A stretch of DNA of 64,000 nucleotides. Source: Acidaminobacter sp. (GTDB lineage: Bacteria > Bacillota > Clostridia > Peptostreptococcales > Acidaminobacteraceae). The position numbers and the translations under genes are program-made. The notes beneath the pieces were generated by a model, which was given only the letters and a program-made list of their open reading frames with translations, had not been told where the DNA came from and searched no databases. This document shows positions 7,651-15,444 of this stretch, one piece after another; positions within the stretch are counted from its first letter, which is position 1, and each line of letters starts with the position of its first letter. Where the stretch lies: the NCBI RefSeq assembly GCF_030247605.1, contig NZ_JAOTSB010000005.1:62001-126000 (forward strand). Reading direction: 5' to 3'.

Positions 7651-10344
7651 CTATTTGAGTTTGGATTTGACTTTGTCGAGTCTGTCTTGAGAGAGGGTCA
7701 GCATCTCTGCCAGTGTCACGCGCTTCGCGCGCTCCTCCTCAACCAGCTGAGCCGGTGCTTTGGCGACAAAGCCTGCATTGCCCAGTTTAGAGTCAATGCG
7801 GTCAATTTCCGCAGTCAGCTTCTTCACTTCTCTTTCAAGGCGCTCAGATTCCTTTTTGTAGTCGATCAAGTCGTCCAGCGGCATGAGCAGTTCTCCGCCC
7901 GGAACGACTACCGAAACAGCATCCTCTACGACTTCGCCTTCGACAAACGCCCGTACTTCAGAGGCTGAAGCAAGGCTTTCGAGATACGTTTTTTGATCCA
8001 GGAAGACCGGCATGAGTTCCGGCGATACCTTGACAATAAGTCTGGCTTTTCTGGACGGTGCGACCTCCATTTCAGCCCGGGAGTTACGGATGCTGCGGAT
8101 GGCGTCCATCAGAATCTCCATGGCACGCTCAGCGTCGGCATCCACATGGCCCAGATTCGCCACCGGCCAAGGCGTCACAATCAGGTCAGCGTCCTTGGAT
8201 GGGAGGTGCTGCCAGATCTCTTCCGTAATAAACGGTATAAACGGATGGAGCAGCTTCAGAATATCTCTAAGCACGGAGAGAAGGACTTTCTGAACAGTCG
8301 CTTTTTCCTCCGGATTTTCGCCGTAAAGACGTTTCTTCGCAGTTTCGATGTACCAGTCACAGTATTCGTTCCATACAAATTCATAAATCTTATTGGCAGC
8401 GACGCCAAGCTCAAACTTTTCGAGGTTTTCCGTAGACTCTGTGGTCAACTGGGACAGTCTCGAGAGAATCCAGCGGTCCGCCAGGGTCAGCGTTTCAGAG
8501 CCGTCCAGTGCCCCCGGATCCTTTTCAATGCCCATCAAAACGAAGCGGGAAGCATTCCACAATTTGTTCGCGAAGTTCCGGCTGGACTCGACGCGGTCAA
8601 TCTGGAACTTAAGGTCATTGCCCGGGCTGTTGCCCGTCGCCAGCATAAAGCGCAGCGCGTCAGCGCCAAACTGGTCAATGATATCCAGCGGATCAACGCC
8701 GTTACCCAGAGACTTGGACATTTTTTTGCCGTCCGCCGCCCTGACCAATCCGTGGATGAATACTTTATCAAAGGGAATGTCACCCATGGCATCAAGACCC
8801 GAGAAGACCATACGGACTACCCAGAAGAAAATGATGTCATAGCCTGTGACCAAAACGCTGGTCGGATAAAAATAATCGAGATCAGGTGTTTTTTCAGGCC
8901 AGCCCAAAGTTGAAAACGGCCAAAGGGCTGAGCTGAACCAAGTGTCGAGGACATCCTCGTCCTGTCGGAAGTTCGTGCCGCCGCAGTCCGCGCAAGTATC
9001 CGGCATCTCCCTGGCCACAACGACTTTGCTGCAATGCTCACAGTAGTAAGCAGGGATTCGGTGACCCCACCAGAGTTGTCTGGAGATACACCAGTCGCGG
9101 ATATTCTCCAGCCAGTGCATATAAATTTTCGTAAAGCGCTCCGGTACAAACTCCAGAGTGTTATTTTTGACGACTTCAATGGCCGGTCCCGCGAGAGGCT
9201 CCATGCTGACAAACCACTGGTCGGACAGCATTGGCTCAATGATGGTATGGCAGCGGTAGCAAGTGCCTACATTGTGCTGGTGCTCTTTGATTTCAATAAG
9301 ATGACCTGAAGCTTTCAGCTTTTCGACGACGGCTTTTCTGCAGGTGAAGCGGTCCATGCCTTCGAATTCACCCGCGGCGGCGTTCATGGTCCCATCGAAG
9401 TTCATGGCTTCGACGGTCTCCAAGTTGTGGCGCTTGCCAATTTCATAGTCATTAGGGTCATGGGCAGGCGTCACTTTCAGAGCGCCGGTACCGACTTCGC
9501 GGTCGACGTAGGCATCCGCGACTATCGGCAGAGCTCTTCCAACAAGCGGAAGAATTGCCACTTTGCCAACGTATTTGGCATAGCGCGGATCCTCCGGATG
9601 CACCGCTATCCCCGTGTCGCCCAGCATGGTTTCCGGGCGGGTCGTAGCGATTTCGAGGTAATCGTCCTCCGAATCCTGGAGATAGTATTTGATATGATAG
9701 AACGCACCTTGCTTTTCTTCGTGTTCGACCTCAGCGTCCGAAAGCGTGGTCATGCAGTCCGGGCACCAGTTGATCAGACGGTTCCCGCGGTAAATCAGAC
9801 CTTTTTCGTAAAGGCGGATAAAGACTTCTGTTACCGCCTGGTTACAGCCTTCGTCCATGGTGAAGCGCTCGCGGTCCCAGTCGCAGGAGCTGCCCAGCTT
9901 CATCATCTGGTTGACGATCTGGCGGCCGTAATCCTCACGCCATGCCCAGGCGCGCTCCAGGAAGCCGTCGCGGCCGACCTCTTCCTTGTTAAGGCCTTCT
10001 TCCTTCTTGATCTTCTCAACCACTTTGACCTCGGTAGCGATGCTGGCATGGTCCGTTCCCGGCAGCCAGAGGGCCTCAAAGCCCTGCATGCGCCTCCAGC
10101 GGATCAGGATATCCTGTAAGGTTTGATCCAGCGCATGGCCCATGTGAAGCTGTCCTGTGATGTTTGGAGGAGGAAGTACAATTGTGTAAGGCTTCTTGTC
10201 CGGATTGACCTCTGCCTTAAATTGCTTCTTATCCATCCAGCCTGCGTAAATTTTGTCCTCAAAGGCTTTAGGATCATAAGTTTTGCCCATTTCACCCGCG
10301 GCTGGCATTTCTTGCGTCATTTTTTCAATGTTTTTCTCTTCCAC
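7651..10344 (-). CDS. valS: Valyl-tRNA synthetase
   Basis: About 897 residues, full length. The class I signature is PPPNITGQLHMGHAL (HIGH-type) and the catalytic KMSKSLGNGVDPLD motif is intact. The editing domain lies between them, with the ATTRPETMLGDTGIAVHP motif. The C-terminus is a coiled coil (LEREVKKLTAEIDRIDSKLGNAGFVAKAP), as in bacterial ValRS. A GTG at 10344 is preferred over one at 10353, since the latter falls inside the GGGAGTG ribosome site. The gene follows a T-box leader and is therefore induced when charged tRNA-Val runs low. Confidence 0.97.
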   Translation of the reverse strand: MEEKNIEKMTQEMPAAGEMGKTYDPKAFEDKIYAGWMDKKQFKAEVNPDKKPYTIVLPPPNITGQLHMGHALDQTLQDILIRWRRMQGFEALWLPGTDHASIATEVKVVEKIKKEEGLNKEEVGRDGFLERAWAWREDYGRQIVNQMMKLGSSCDWDRERFTMDEGCNQAVTEVFIRLYEKGLIYRGNRLINWCPDCMTTLSDAEVEHEEKQGAFYHIKYYLQDSEDDYLEIATTRPETMLGDTGIAVHPEDPRYAKYVGKVAILPLVGRALPIVADAYVDREVGTGALKVTPAHDPNDYEIGKRHNLETVEAMNFDGTMNAAAGEFEGMDRFTCRKAVVEKLKASGHLIEIKEHQHNVGTCYRCHTIIEPMLSDQWFVSMEPLAGPAIEVVKNNTLEFVPERFTKIYMHWLENIRDWCISRQLWWGHRIPAYYCEHCSKVVVAREMPDTCADCGGTNFRQDEDVLDTWFSSALWPFSTLGWPEKTPDLDYFYPTSVLVTGYDIIFFWVVRMVFSGLDAMGDIPFDKVFIHGLVRAADGKKMSKSLGNGVDPLDIIDQFGADALRFMLATGNSPGNDLKFQIDRVESSRNFANKLWNASRFVLMGIEKDPGALDGSETLTLADRWILSRLSQLTTESTENLEKFELGVAANKIYEFVWNEYCDWYIETAKKRLYGENPEEKATVQKVLLSVLRDILKLLHPFIPFITEEIWQHLPSKDADLIVTPWPVANLGHVDADAERAMEILMDAIRSIRNSRAEMEVAPSRKARLIVKVSPELMPVFLDQKTYLESLASASEVRAFVEGEVVEDAVSVVVPGGELLMPLDDLIDYKKESERLEREVKKLTAEIDRIDSKLGNAGFVAKAPAQLVEEERAKRVTLAEMLTLSQDRLDKVKSKLK

Positions 10345-10401
10345 AATGTTCACTCCCGACTATGATTCTTTTTTCTGACCTTTTCCGATCTTTTGGGAAA
10401 T

Positions 10402-10433
10402 AAAAAAAACTCCATCCCAATCAAGGGACGAAG
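10402..10433 (-). terminator. T-box regulated terminator
   Basis: On the minus strand CTTCGTCCC and GGGATGGAG form a nine-pair stem with a six-base loop, directly followed by eight T residues. The 5' arm follows the T-box antiterminator sequence closely, so the two structures can compete. This is the off state of the valS leader. Confidence 0.92.
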
Positions 10434-10753
10434 TCTATTCGCGTTACCACCCCAGTTCCGTCTGCTCATCCCGGTGCAGCCTGCTTTGCAAGCGCTTCCG
10501 AGACTCCGCTTCGCGGCACCTCCATTGACGTCAAACGGCGTCACCCGTCCAGCGCTTGGCTTCTCAAAAGCGTTCGCGCCGGCCGCTCCACAGCGACCTT
10601 CAGCCTCACAACCCGCGAAGTGTCTCCCAGCCATGGACACTCTCTCTGAACACATTGTTAAGGCCTACTCCTCTGTTTCTCAGCGTTTTAAGTGCTCTGC
10701 CTGCCGATGGTCACCCAACCGCAGACATAATCACATTCTTCATTTAGTTTGCT
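10402..10753 (-). promoter_or_regulatory. T-box riboswitch of valS
   Basis: A leader of about 350 bases between promoter and valS with T-box hallmarks on the minus strand. The antiterminator element GGGTGGTAACGCG lies at about 10442-10454, just before the terminator. Stem I features are visible upstream (AGAGGAGTAGGCC near 10662-10674; AGAGAG followed by GGCTGGGAGACAC). The UGGU of the antiterminator would pair with the ACCA end of tRNA-Val. A candidate specifier codon GUC (Val) is at 10597-10595 in the context GAAGGTCGC. The specifier assignment is by eye and less certain than the T-box itself. Confidence 0.9.
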
Positions 10754-10759
10754 GAGCAC

Positions 10760-10788
10760 ATTATACAAGAAGCAGGCGCACTAGTCAA
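10760..10788 (-). promoter_or_regulatory. Sigma-A promoter of valS-folC
   Basis: On the minus strand TTGACT, a 17-base spacer and TATAAT. The -10 is perfect and the -35 has one mismatch. The predicted start is near 10753, upstream of the T-box. Confidence 0.88.
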
Positions 10789-10792
10789 GGAG

Positions 10793-10833
10793 GCAATAGG
10801 CGTAAGCCGCAATAGGCGTAAGCCGCAATAGGC
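10793..10833. repeat. Short 16-bp tandem repeat
   Basis: GCAATAGGCGTAAGCC occurs twice in direct succession (10793-10808, 10809-10824), followed by a partial third copy GCAATAGGC. It lies just upstream of the valS promoter. Each unit contains GGC..GCC and could pair weakly. No function can be assigned. Confidence 0.8.
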
Positions 10834-10896
10834 ATATGGAAGCGAGGGGGGGTGCAACCCGCGGCCATCGGCCACCCGCCTTTAATCTTTAACATG

Positions 10897-11250
10897 CTAT
10901 TTAAGAAGGTGCATACAGCACCGGCGTTCCAGATACCACACCAACTCGCGGGCCATGCTTCTGAAGTCGTAATGAAAAATGCTCCAGTCACGCTGATAAT
11001 TGACATAAACAATCCGCTTTATACTCATGGAAGGCAAATACGGATTGCCGTCTACGGTCGAAGAATCCTGATAAATACACAGCCGGGTCACGCGGCCCAT
11101 GCCCCGCTTCATAGTCTCTGGGTCAATACCGGTCTCCACTGGCTCTTCATGTACAATCGCAAACCAAAGCATGCCGTCAATCTCGCCTTCCAGATAGCCT
11201 CTATGCCTGTGATCATTGATGACCTTGATATTATGCTCATAAGAACCCAT
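10897..11250 (-). CDS. Conserved-looking hypothetical protein, 117 aa
   Basis: I do not recognise the family with certainty. The protein from ATG 11250 has a regular alternation of short strands: GYLEGEIDGMLWFAIVHEEP, then RVTRLCIYQD, then RIVYVNYQRDWSIFHYDFRSMARELVWYLERR. This suggests a small beta-rich fold closed by a helix. There is no signal peptide and no membrane segment. A GTG at 11289 would add 13 residues, but ATG 11250 has GGGTGGGATG upstream. It stands alone between the valS promoter region and the LiaF-like gene. Codon use looks like that of its neighbours, so I accept it as a real gene. Confidence 0.6.
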   Translation of the reverse strand: MGSYEHNIKVINDHRHRGYLEGEIDGMLWFAIVHEEPVETGIDPETMKRGMGRVTRLCIYQDSSTVDGNPYLPSMSIKRIVYVNYQRDWSIFHYDFRSMARELVWYLERRCCMHLLK

Positions 11251-11360
11251 ATGACATCCCACCCATCTGTCCGACGACGAAGCCCCCACAAAAAACAGAG
11301 GGAATACCAGAATAATATACTTCTAGTATTCCCAAATTTGAATGGTCTACACAATAACTT

Positions 11361-12473
11361 TTATTGAAAGATCACGTCAATCTCTGCCACAGCGGATTTG
11401 ATCACCAGTTCAATCTGTTCCTCGGACTGGTCATAGCCCTCGGAATAATAGATACCATCCTCTTTGATGAAGCCGTTACTTGATAGGGATTGGTCTCCTA
11501 CAATCCCTTTGTAATCGACACTGACGCCGACGCCCTCCGGCACCACAAGGCGGATGGAGGTCGCGCCGCAGTTGATTTCAACGGTTGAACGCTCGACGAG
11601 GTTCCCCATTCTGAGATCAAGGTCTCCGGCGCCCATGTTGATTTGCAGTCGTTCCACCGGGATCTTTTCAAGACTCATATCGCTTTCCATAGCACCGGCA
11701 TCGACTTTGAGGTCCCATTTGACCTTAGGATTTAAATAGAGATCATAATCCAGTTTTTCGTGAATATCATCAAAACGAAGACCTTCTTCGGGATTAAAGT
11801 TATAAGCAATGGCACTTTCGCTCCTGCGGCTTCCAACCTGGTATAGCTTTCCGGGCACCACATAGGACATGGCACTTTGATCCGTCAGACCAACTTTGAA
11901 AGTTCCCGCCGGAAGGGCGATATCCACGCTGGCTTTATCGATGCCGTCCAAATCAGAGAGGGCAAAGCTGCCACTGGTTATGCCGGAGACCCAGGCATCA
12001 GCGTTTCTGTCCCCACGCTCGACAATGGACCAAGGCAGGGTCATCCCGAAGAAATCAAGATCCCGGTCACGGCTGCCAACCATGGTGCCATAAAGCAGAA
12101 TTGCTGCAATGAACAGCACCCAAGTTATAAGGCCAATGTAAGGAAATCTCCTGAATATGATATTGACGCCAACGACAACGAAGATGAGCGGCCAAAGATC
12201 GAAGAGCGCACTGATTATGGAGATATTGATATAGCCAAACTTGACGAGCAGCCAGACAACGCCTATGGCAATGAAGGTCAGACCAACGCCTATGCCGTCT
12301 GCAATCTGTTTGTGACGTCTTCTGCGAAGTGCTTTGTCACGCTCTTCAATCTCTGCGCTGGTTAGGACTGCGCTGCCTTTTGCGCTGGAATCCCGCTGAG
12401 GTTCAAGCTTGGGTTGTGATGTGGGTTGTGCTTTAGGTTGTTCCGGTTGACTTGTTTGCTGCTGATCGTCCAT
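11361..12473 (-). CDS. LiaF-like membrane protein with beta-helical C-terminal domain
   Basis: 370 residues. The N-terminus is polar and Gln/Pro/Ser-rich (1-60), followed by about three membrane helices (VGLTFIAIGVVWLLVKFGY, FDLWPLIFVVVGVNIIF, LITWVLFIAAILLYG). The rest is a soluble domain with repeated short strands (VDIALPAGTFKVGL, LQINMGAGDLDLRMG, VEINCGATSIRLVVPEGVGVSV). This layout matches the LiaF / toast-rack family that senses or modulates cell-envelope stress. It follows two PspC-domain genes with only 2-3 bases between them. No LiaRS-type two-component genes are in the window. Regulatory role is inferred from the family. Confidence 0.82.
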   Translation of the reverse strand: MDDQQQTSQPEQPKAQPTSQPKLEPQRDSSAKGSAVLTSAEIEERDKALRRRRHKQIADGIGVGLTFIAIGVVWLLVKFGYINISIISALFDLWPLIFVVVGVNIIFRRFPYIGLITWVLFIAAILLYGTMVGSRDRDLDFFGMTLPWSIVERGDRNADAWVSGITSGSFALSDLDGIDKASVDIALPAGTFKVGLTDQSAMSYVVPGKLYQVGSRRSESAIAYNFNPEEGLRFDDIHEKLDYDLYLNPKVKWDLKVDAGAMESDMSLEKIPVERLQINMGAGDLDLRMGNLVERSTVEINCGATSIRLVVPEGVGVSVDYKGIVGDQSLSSNGFIKEDGIYYSEGYDQSEEQIELVIKSAVAEIDVIFQ

Positions 12474-12475
12474 CT

Positions 12476-12910
12476 TCAGTCACCTCTGCCCTTCATGACA
12501 ATCAATCCGCCAATAAGAATCAGAACTACCGGCAGAATCAGAGAGAAATCAAACCAAGGCAGGACTTGTCGGAAAAATAACAGTGCGCCAAGTCCAATAA
12601 AACCGAGACCAATGATGAGCCGCGCGTTGTCATTGTTGAATTCGTGTGATTTCCTGCCGCCTGCGGAAGCCGGGTCCACGCCTTCATAGCCCTGATCTTC
12701 CTGAACGAATTCATAACCGCCTTCACCAACCGGGCGCTTTGGGATGACAATGGCACAAATGATATAAGCCAAAAGGCCTGTCCCTCCGAAGATGACCATG
12801 ACTGCCCACAGAATTCTCACAATCACAGGATCTATGTTGAAATACTCCGCCACGCCGCTGCACACACCGGCTATGACGACGTCATTATTGGATCGATACA
12901 GTCTTTTCAT
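12476..12910 (-). CDS. PspC-domain membrane protein
   Basis: 144 residues. A PspC domain covers about 1-60 (MKRLYRSNNDVVIAGVCSGV, then AEYFNIDPVIVRILWAVMVIFGG), with one long hydrophobic hairpin. A polar acidic linker follows (about 65-100), then two more hydrophobic segments near the C-terminus (LIIGLGFIGLGALLFF; LILPVVLILIGGLIVM), which resemble the LiaI/LiaF N-terminal helices. PspC proteins respond to membrane stress. AAGGAGGTC precedes the ATG. It is the middle gene of a three-gene operon with another PspC protein and the LiaF-like protein. Confidence 0.88.
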   Translation of the reverse strand: MKRLYRSNNDVVIAGVCSGVAEYFNIDPVIVRILWAVMVIFGGTGLLAYIICAIVIPKRPVGEGGYEFVQEDQGYEGVDPASAGGRKSHEFNNDNARLIIGLGFIGLGALLFFRQVLPWFDFSLILPVVLILIGGLIVMKGRGD

Positions 12911-12913
12911 GAC

Positions 12914-13408
12914 TTAGACCTCCTTGGTTGCTGATTCAGCTGGTTTATTGGGTTCTGAGGCATTGACAGCCGTCTCGGCAATCTCATCTTCAACGGTTTC
13001 ATAGTCAAAGTTTTCAGCGCTTGAGCCTGCTTCCGGCCCAATGCCAGTCGACGGTTGTGCCGCCGAAGCTACATCTGCTCCGGGATCTGTTTTCAGCTCC
13101 GTCTTCATTTCTGACGGCATATCCGGTTTGGCGCCCGCCACAGGATCAAAAGTTTCTTCCTCCCGTCTGCTTCTGCCGCCACCGCTTCCCGGTCCGCTGC
13201 CTGGCCCCTGTGTCCCCCGCCCGCTTAATGGCGCTTCAGGAATAATCAGTCCAGCCGCAATGTAAAACAAAACACCGATGCATGTAAAACCAATAAAAAT
13301 CATGCCAAGTCGAATGACGGTGGGATCGATGCCCGTATATTCACCAATGCCGCCGCAGACACCAAACAACATTCGATTTTCCCTGGAGCGATACAATTTT
13401 TTTTCCAT
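12914..13408 (-). CDS. PspC-domain protein with disordered tail
   Basis: 164 residues. A PspC domain spans about 1-60 (KKLYRSRENRMLFGVCGGIG, then EYTGIDPTVIRLGMIFIGFT and IAAGLIIPEAP). The remaining 100 residues are Gly/Ser/Pro/Glu-rich and look disordered (GTQGPGSGPGSGGGRSRREE). There is no second membrane region, unlike the next gene. AGGAGGTC lies upstream of the ATG. First gene of the pspC-pspC-liaF-like operon; the 120 bases upstream are AT-rich and should hold its promoter, but I could not fix a single convincing one. Confidence 0.88.
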   Translation of the reverse strand: MEKKLYRSRENRMLFGVCGGIGEYTGIDPTVIRLGMIFIGFTCIGVLFYIAAGLIIPEAPLSGRGTQGPGSGPGSGGGRSRREEETFDPVAGAKPDMPSEMKTELKTDPGADVASAAQPSTGIGPEAGSSAENFDYETVEDEIAETAVNASEPNKPAESATKEV

Positions 13409-13531
13409 AGGTTTTGACCTCCTTTTCTTTACAGCATGATCATACCATATGCTATCTTGTTTTACAAGGTACTCAGTTAAACACTATAGATTAAATGATT
13501 CTTAAGAACTTAATGATTTTTTAACAAACTG

Positions 13532-13612
13532 TTGGGGCGGAAGGATCAACAGGTTACGTCCGCATGGAAGCCGGGGTTAGCAGGCGACAACCGCTGGCAC
13601 CGTCCACCCCAA
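13532..13612. other. Inverted-repeat-bounded segment, possible structured RNA
   Basis: TTGGGGCGGA (13532-13541) and TCCACCCCAA (13603-13612) can pair over 10 positions with one G-U, enclosing about 60 GC-rich bases. Inside there are further short pairings (AGCAGG/CCGCT around CGACAA; GGTT/AACC). The segment is much more GC-rich than the AT-rich bases on its left. It lies between the sdaAA terminator and the pspC gene, about 120 bases before the latter. It does not match SRP RNA, tRNA or a riboswitch family that I can recall. Strand unknown. Confidence 0.4.
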
Positions 13613-13644
13613 TCAAAAAGCCCCGGACGTGTTCTCCGAGGCTT
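13611..13644 (-). terminator. Terminator of the serine dehydratase operon
   Basis: On the minus strand AAGCCTCGGA and TCCGGGGCTT form a ten-pair stem around GAACACG, followed by TTTTTGATT. It lies 30 bases after the sdaAA stop. Confidence 0.9.
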
Positions 13645-13674
13645 CTTATTAATTCATGTGGCTACAATTAAATC

Positions 13675-14571
13675 TTAACCCCGTCCATGGCCCGGACCAA
13701 AGATTCTCTCCGCGATCCGAATACCGGTCGGTGTTGCCGCAAGGCCGCCCATGGCCGTTTCTCTGAGCGTTGGGGACATAACTTTACCTACGCGGTACAT
13801 AGCGTCCACGACTTCATCAAATGGGATCGCCGTTTCCAACCCTGCCAGAGCCATGTCCGCCGAAAGGATGGCATTGGCCGTACCCAGCGCATTCCGTTTC
13901 GCGCAGGGACATTCCACCAGACCTGCGATTGGGTCACATACGAGCCCCAAGATGTTCTTGATGGTAAAAGACGCCGCGCTCAGCGCAGCTGCAGGACTGC
14001 CGCCCATCATTTCCACAATGGCGGCAGAGGCCATAGCGGATGCCGTACCCGTCTCCGCCTGACATCCCCCTTCAGAACCAGCTACCGTAGCGTTTCTGGA
14101 AAATAGAAAACCTATAGCGGATGCTGTTAAAAGCGCCTCAACCAATTCCTCATCTGTCTTACCCTGCCTGAGACCGGTTGAGACCAAAGCCCCGGGCACA
14201 ATCCCACAGGATCCCGCCGTAGGGGATGCCACAATCCGCCCCATGGAGGCATTGACCTCCATGACCGACATAGCATTGGTCATAGCTTGAAACATATCCC
14301 GCCCGGACAGCGGCTCATGTGTCGCCGCATACTGCGACAGCTTGTAGGCTTCTCCGCCAATCAGTCCGCTGACTGACTTGACACCTTCATGAAGCCCCGC
14401 CTGTATGGCTGTCTTCATAACATTAAGGCTGTCAAGCATCTGACCGCGGATCTCCTCCGCGGATCTTTTCGACATTTCTACTTCCCTTGCCAGCATAACC
14501 TGAGCAATAGTCATCTTTTTCTCGCCGCAAATTTCCAGAAGTTCTTCACCGGTTGTAAATCTATAAGTCAT
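13675..14571 (-). CDS. sdaAA: L-serine dehydratase, Fe-S type, alpha subunit
   Basis: 298 residues. The family cysteines that bind the [4Fe-4S] cluster are visible: SPTAGSCGIVPGALVSTGL and the CDPIAGLVECPCAKRNALG motif. Also present is the GGCQAETGTASAMASAA motif. With the beta subunit, the enzyme converts L-serine to pyruvate and ammonia, typical of amino-acid fermenting Clostridia; it is oxygen sensitive. ATG start with GAGGTGACGT. It begins 10 bases after the sdaAB stop, so the two are one operon ending in the terminator at 13611-13644. Confidence 0.97.
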   Translation of the reverse strand: MTYRFTTGEELLEICGEKKMTIAQVMLAREVEMSKRSAEEIRGQMLDSLNVMKTAIQAGLHEGVKSVSGLIGGEAYKLSQYAATHEPLSGRDMFQAMTNAMSVMEVNASMGRIVASPTAGSCGIVPGALVSTGLRQGKTDEELVEALLTASAIGFLFSRNATVAGSEGGCQAETGTASAMASAAIVEMMGGSPAAALSAASFTIKNILGLVCDPIAGLVECPCAKRNALGTANAILSADMALAGLETAIPFDEVVDAMYRVGKVMSPTLRETAMGGLAATPTGIRIAERIFGPGHGRG

Positions 14572-14581
14572 ACGTCACCTC

Positions 14582-15247
14582 TCATATCAGATAGACATCG
14601 ACAATGCCCGGAAATGTGCGAATTGCGCGCAATGCCTCGTCACTGACAACATCCGAAACTTCAATCACCATGACACCCTCGTCATCACGATTCTTTTTCT
14701 TGTGAAAACTCATATATAGAACATCGAGGTTACAAGCCATCAGGATGTTGGTCATGCCTGAAATGATGCCTTTGCTCGTGTTATGTCTGACAATAATGGT
14801 CGGGTGCTCACCGCTGATCGTGAGGTCAATCCCGTTCAGATGCACAATGTTTATATTTCCTCCGCCGATAGACGACCCAATCAGCACCACTTCCGAATCA
14901 TCTGTGCGTCTGATGACAATCTTGACGGAATTCGGGTGCATCAAATCGCCGAGATCTTTCTCCTGAAAGCTGTAGGCAACACCCCTTTGAGCGGCGATCT
15001 CAAAGGCTTCTCTTAGCCGGTCGTCACTCTCGCCAAAGCCCAGAACCCCGGCCAGAAGCGCTTTATCTGTTCCGTGGCCTCGATAGGTTTTAGCGAAGGA
15101 GCCATGCAGGTAAAAATCCACACTTTTAATGTCATCACCTGCGAACTTGTGAGCCATCTTTCCTATTCTGGCCGCACCTGCGGTATGGGAGCTCGAAGGT
15201 CCAATCATCACTGGGCCAAGGATATCAAACATACTATAATCTACCAA
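14582..15247 (-). CDS. sdaAB: L-serine dehydratase, Fe-S type, beta subunit
   Basis: About 221 residues. The N-terminal motif DILGPVMIGPSSSHTAGAAR is diagnostic for SdaAB, and the C-terminus is an ACT-like domain (HPTIIVRHNTSKGIISGMTNIL, then VMVIEVSDVVSDEALRAI). The TTG at 15247 is chosen as start because AAAGGAGG lies 7 bases upstream and because family members begin just before YSMFDILGP; an upstream in-frame start would read through the ribosome site. It precedes sdaAA in the operon. Confidence 0.96.
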   Translation of the reverse strand: MVDYSMFDILGPVMIGPSSSHTAGAARIGKMAHKFAGDDIKSVDFYLHGSFAKTYRGHGTDKALLAGVLGFGESDDRLREAFEIAAQRGVAYSFQEKDLGDLMHPNSVKIVIRRTDDSEVVLIGSSIGGGNINIVHLNGIDLTISGEHPTIIVRHNTSKGIISGMTNILMACNLDVLYMSFHKKKNRDDEGVMVIEVSDVVSDEALRAIRTFPGIVDVYLI

Positions 15248-15287
15248 GTTGCCACCTCCTTTTTTAATGAATATACACAAATTTTAC

Positions 15288-15318
15288 GAAAAAGAAAAGA
15301 TGGGCGCTTACCCATCTT
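15288..15318 (-). terminator. Terminator of the peptidoglycan-binding protein gene
   Basis: AAGATGGG and CCCATCTT form an eight-pair stem with a six-base loop; on the minus strand it is followed by TTTCTTTTTCG. It sits 127 bases after the upstream gene and just before sdaAB, separating the two units. Confidence 0.85.
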
Positions 15319-15444
15319 GAAATTTATTTTTTGTTTACTTATATCTAAAATATTTAATAACCTTTTCAGCGTGCCAGTATAATATTTCACATGAATGAAA
15401 TCAAAAAACACAACACTTTTCATCCCATATTTTGAGCGCCTAGA

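Noticed and set aside
10393..10755. Short coding frames in the valS leader
   Set aside because: They overlap the T-box structure and terminator and have no family features.
13532..13612. SRP (4.5S) RNA
   Set aside because: The conserved GGTCCGGAAGGAAGCAG-type loop is not present on either strand.
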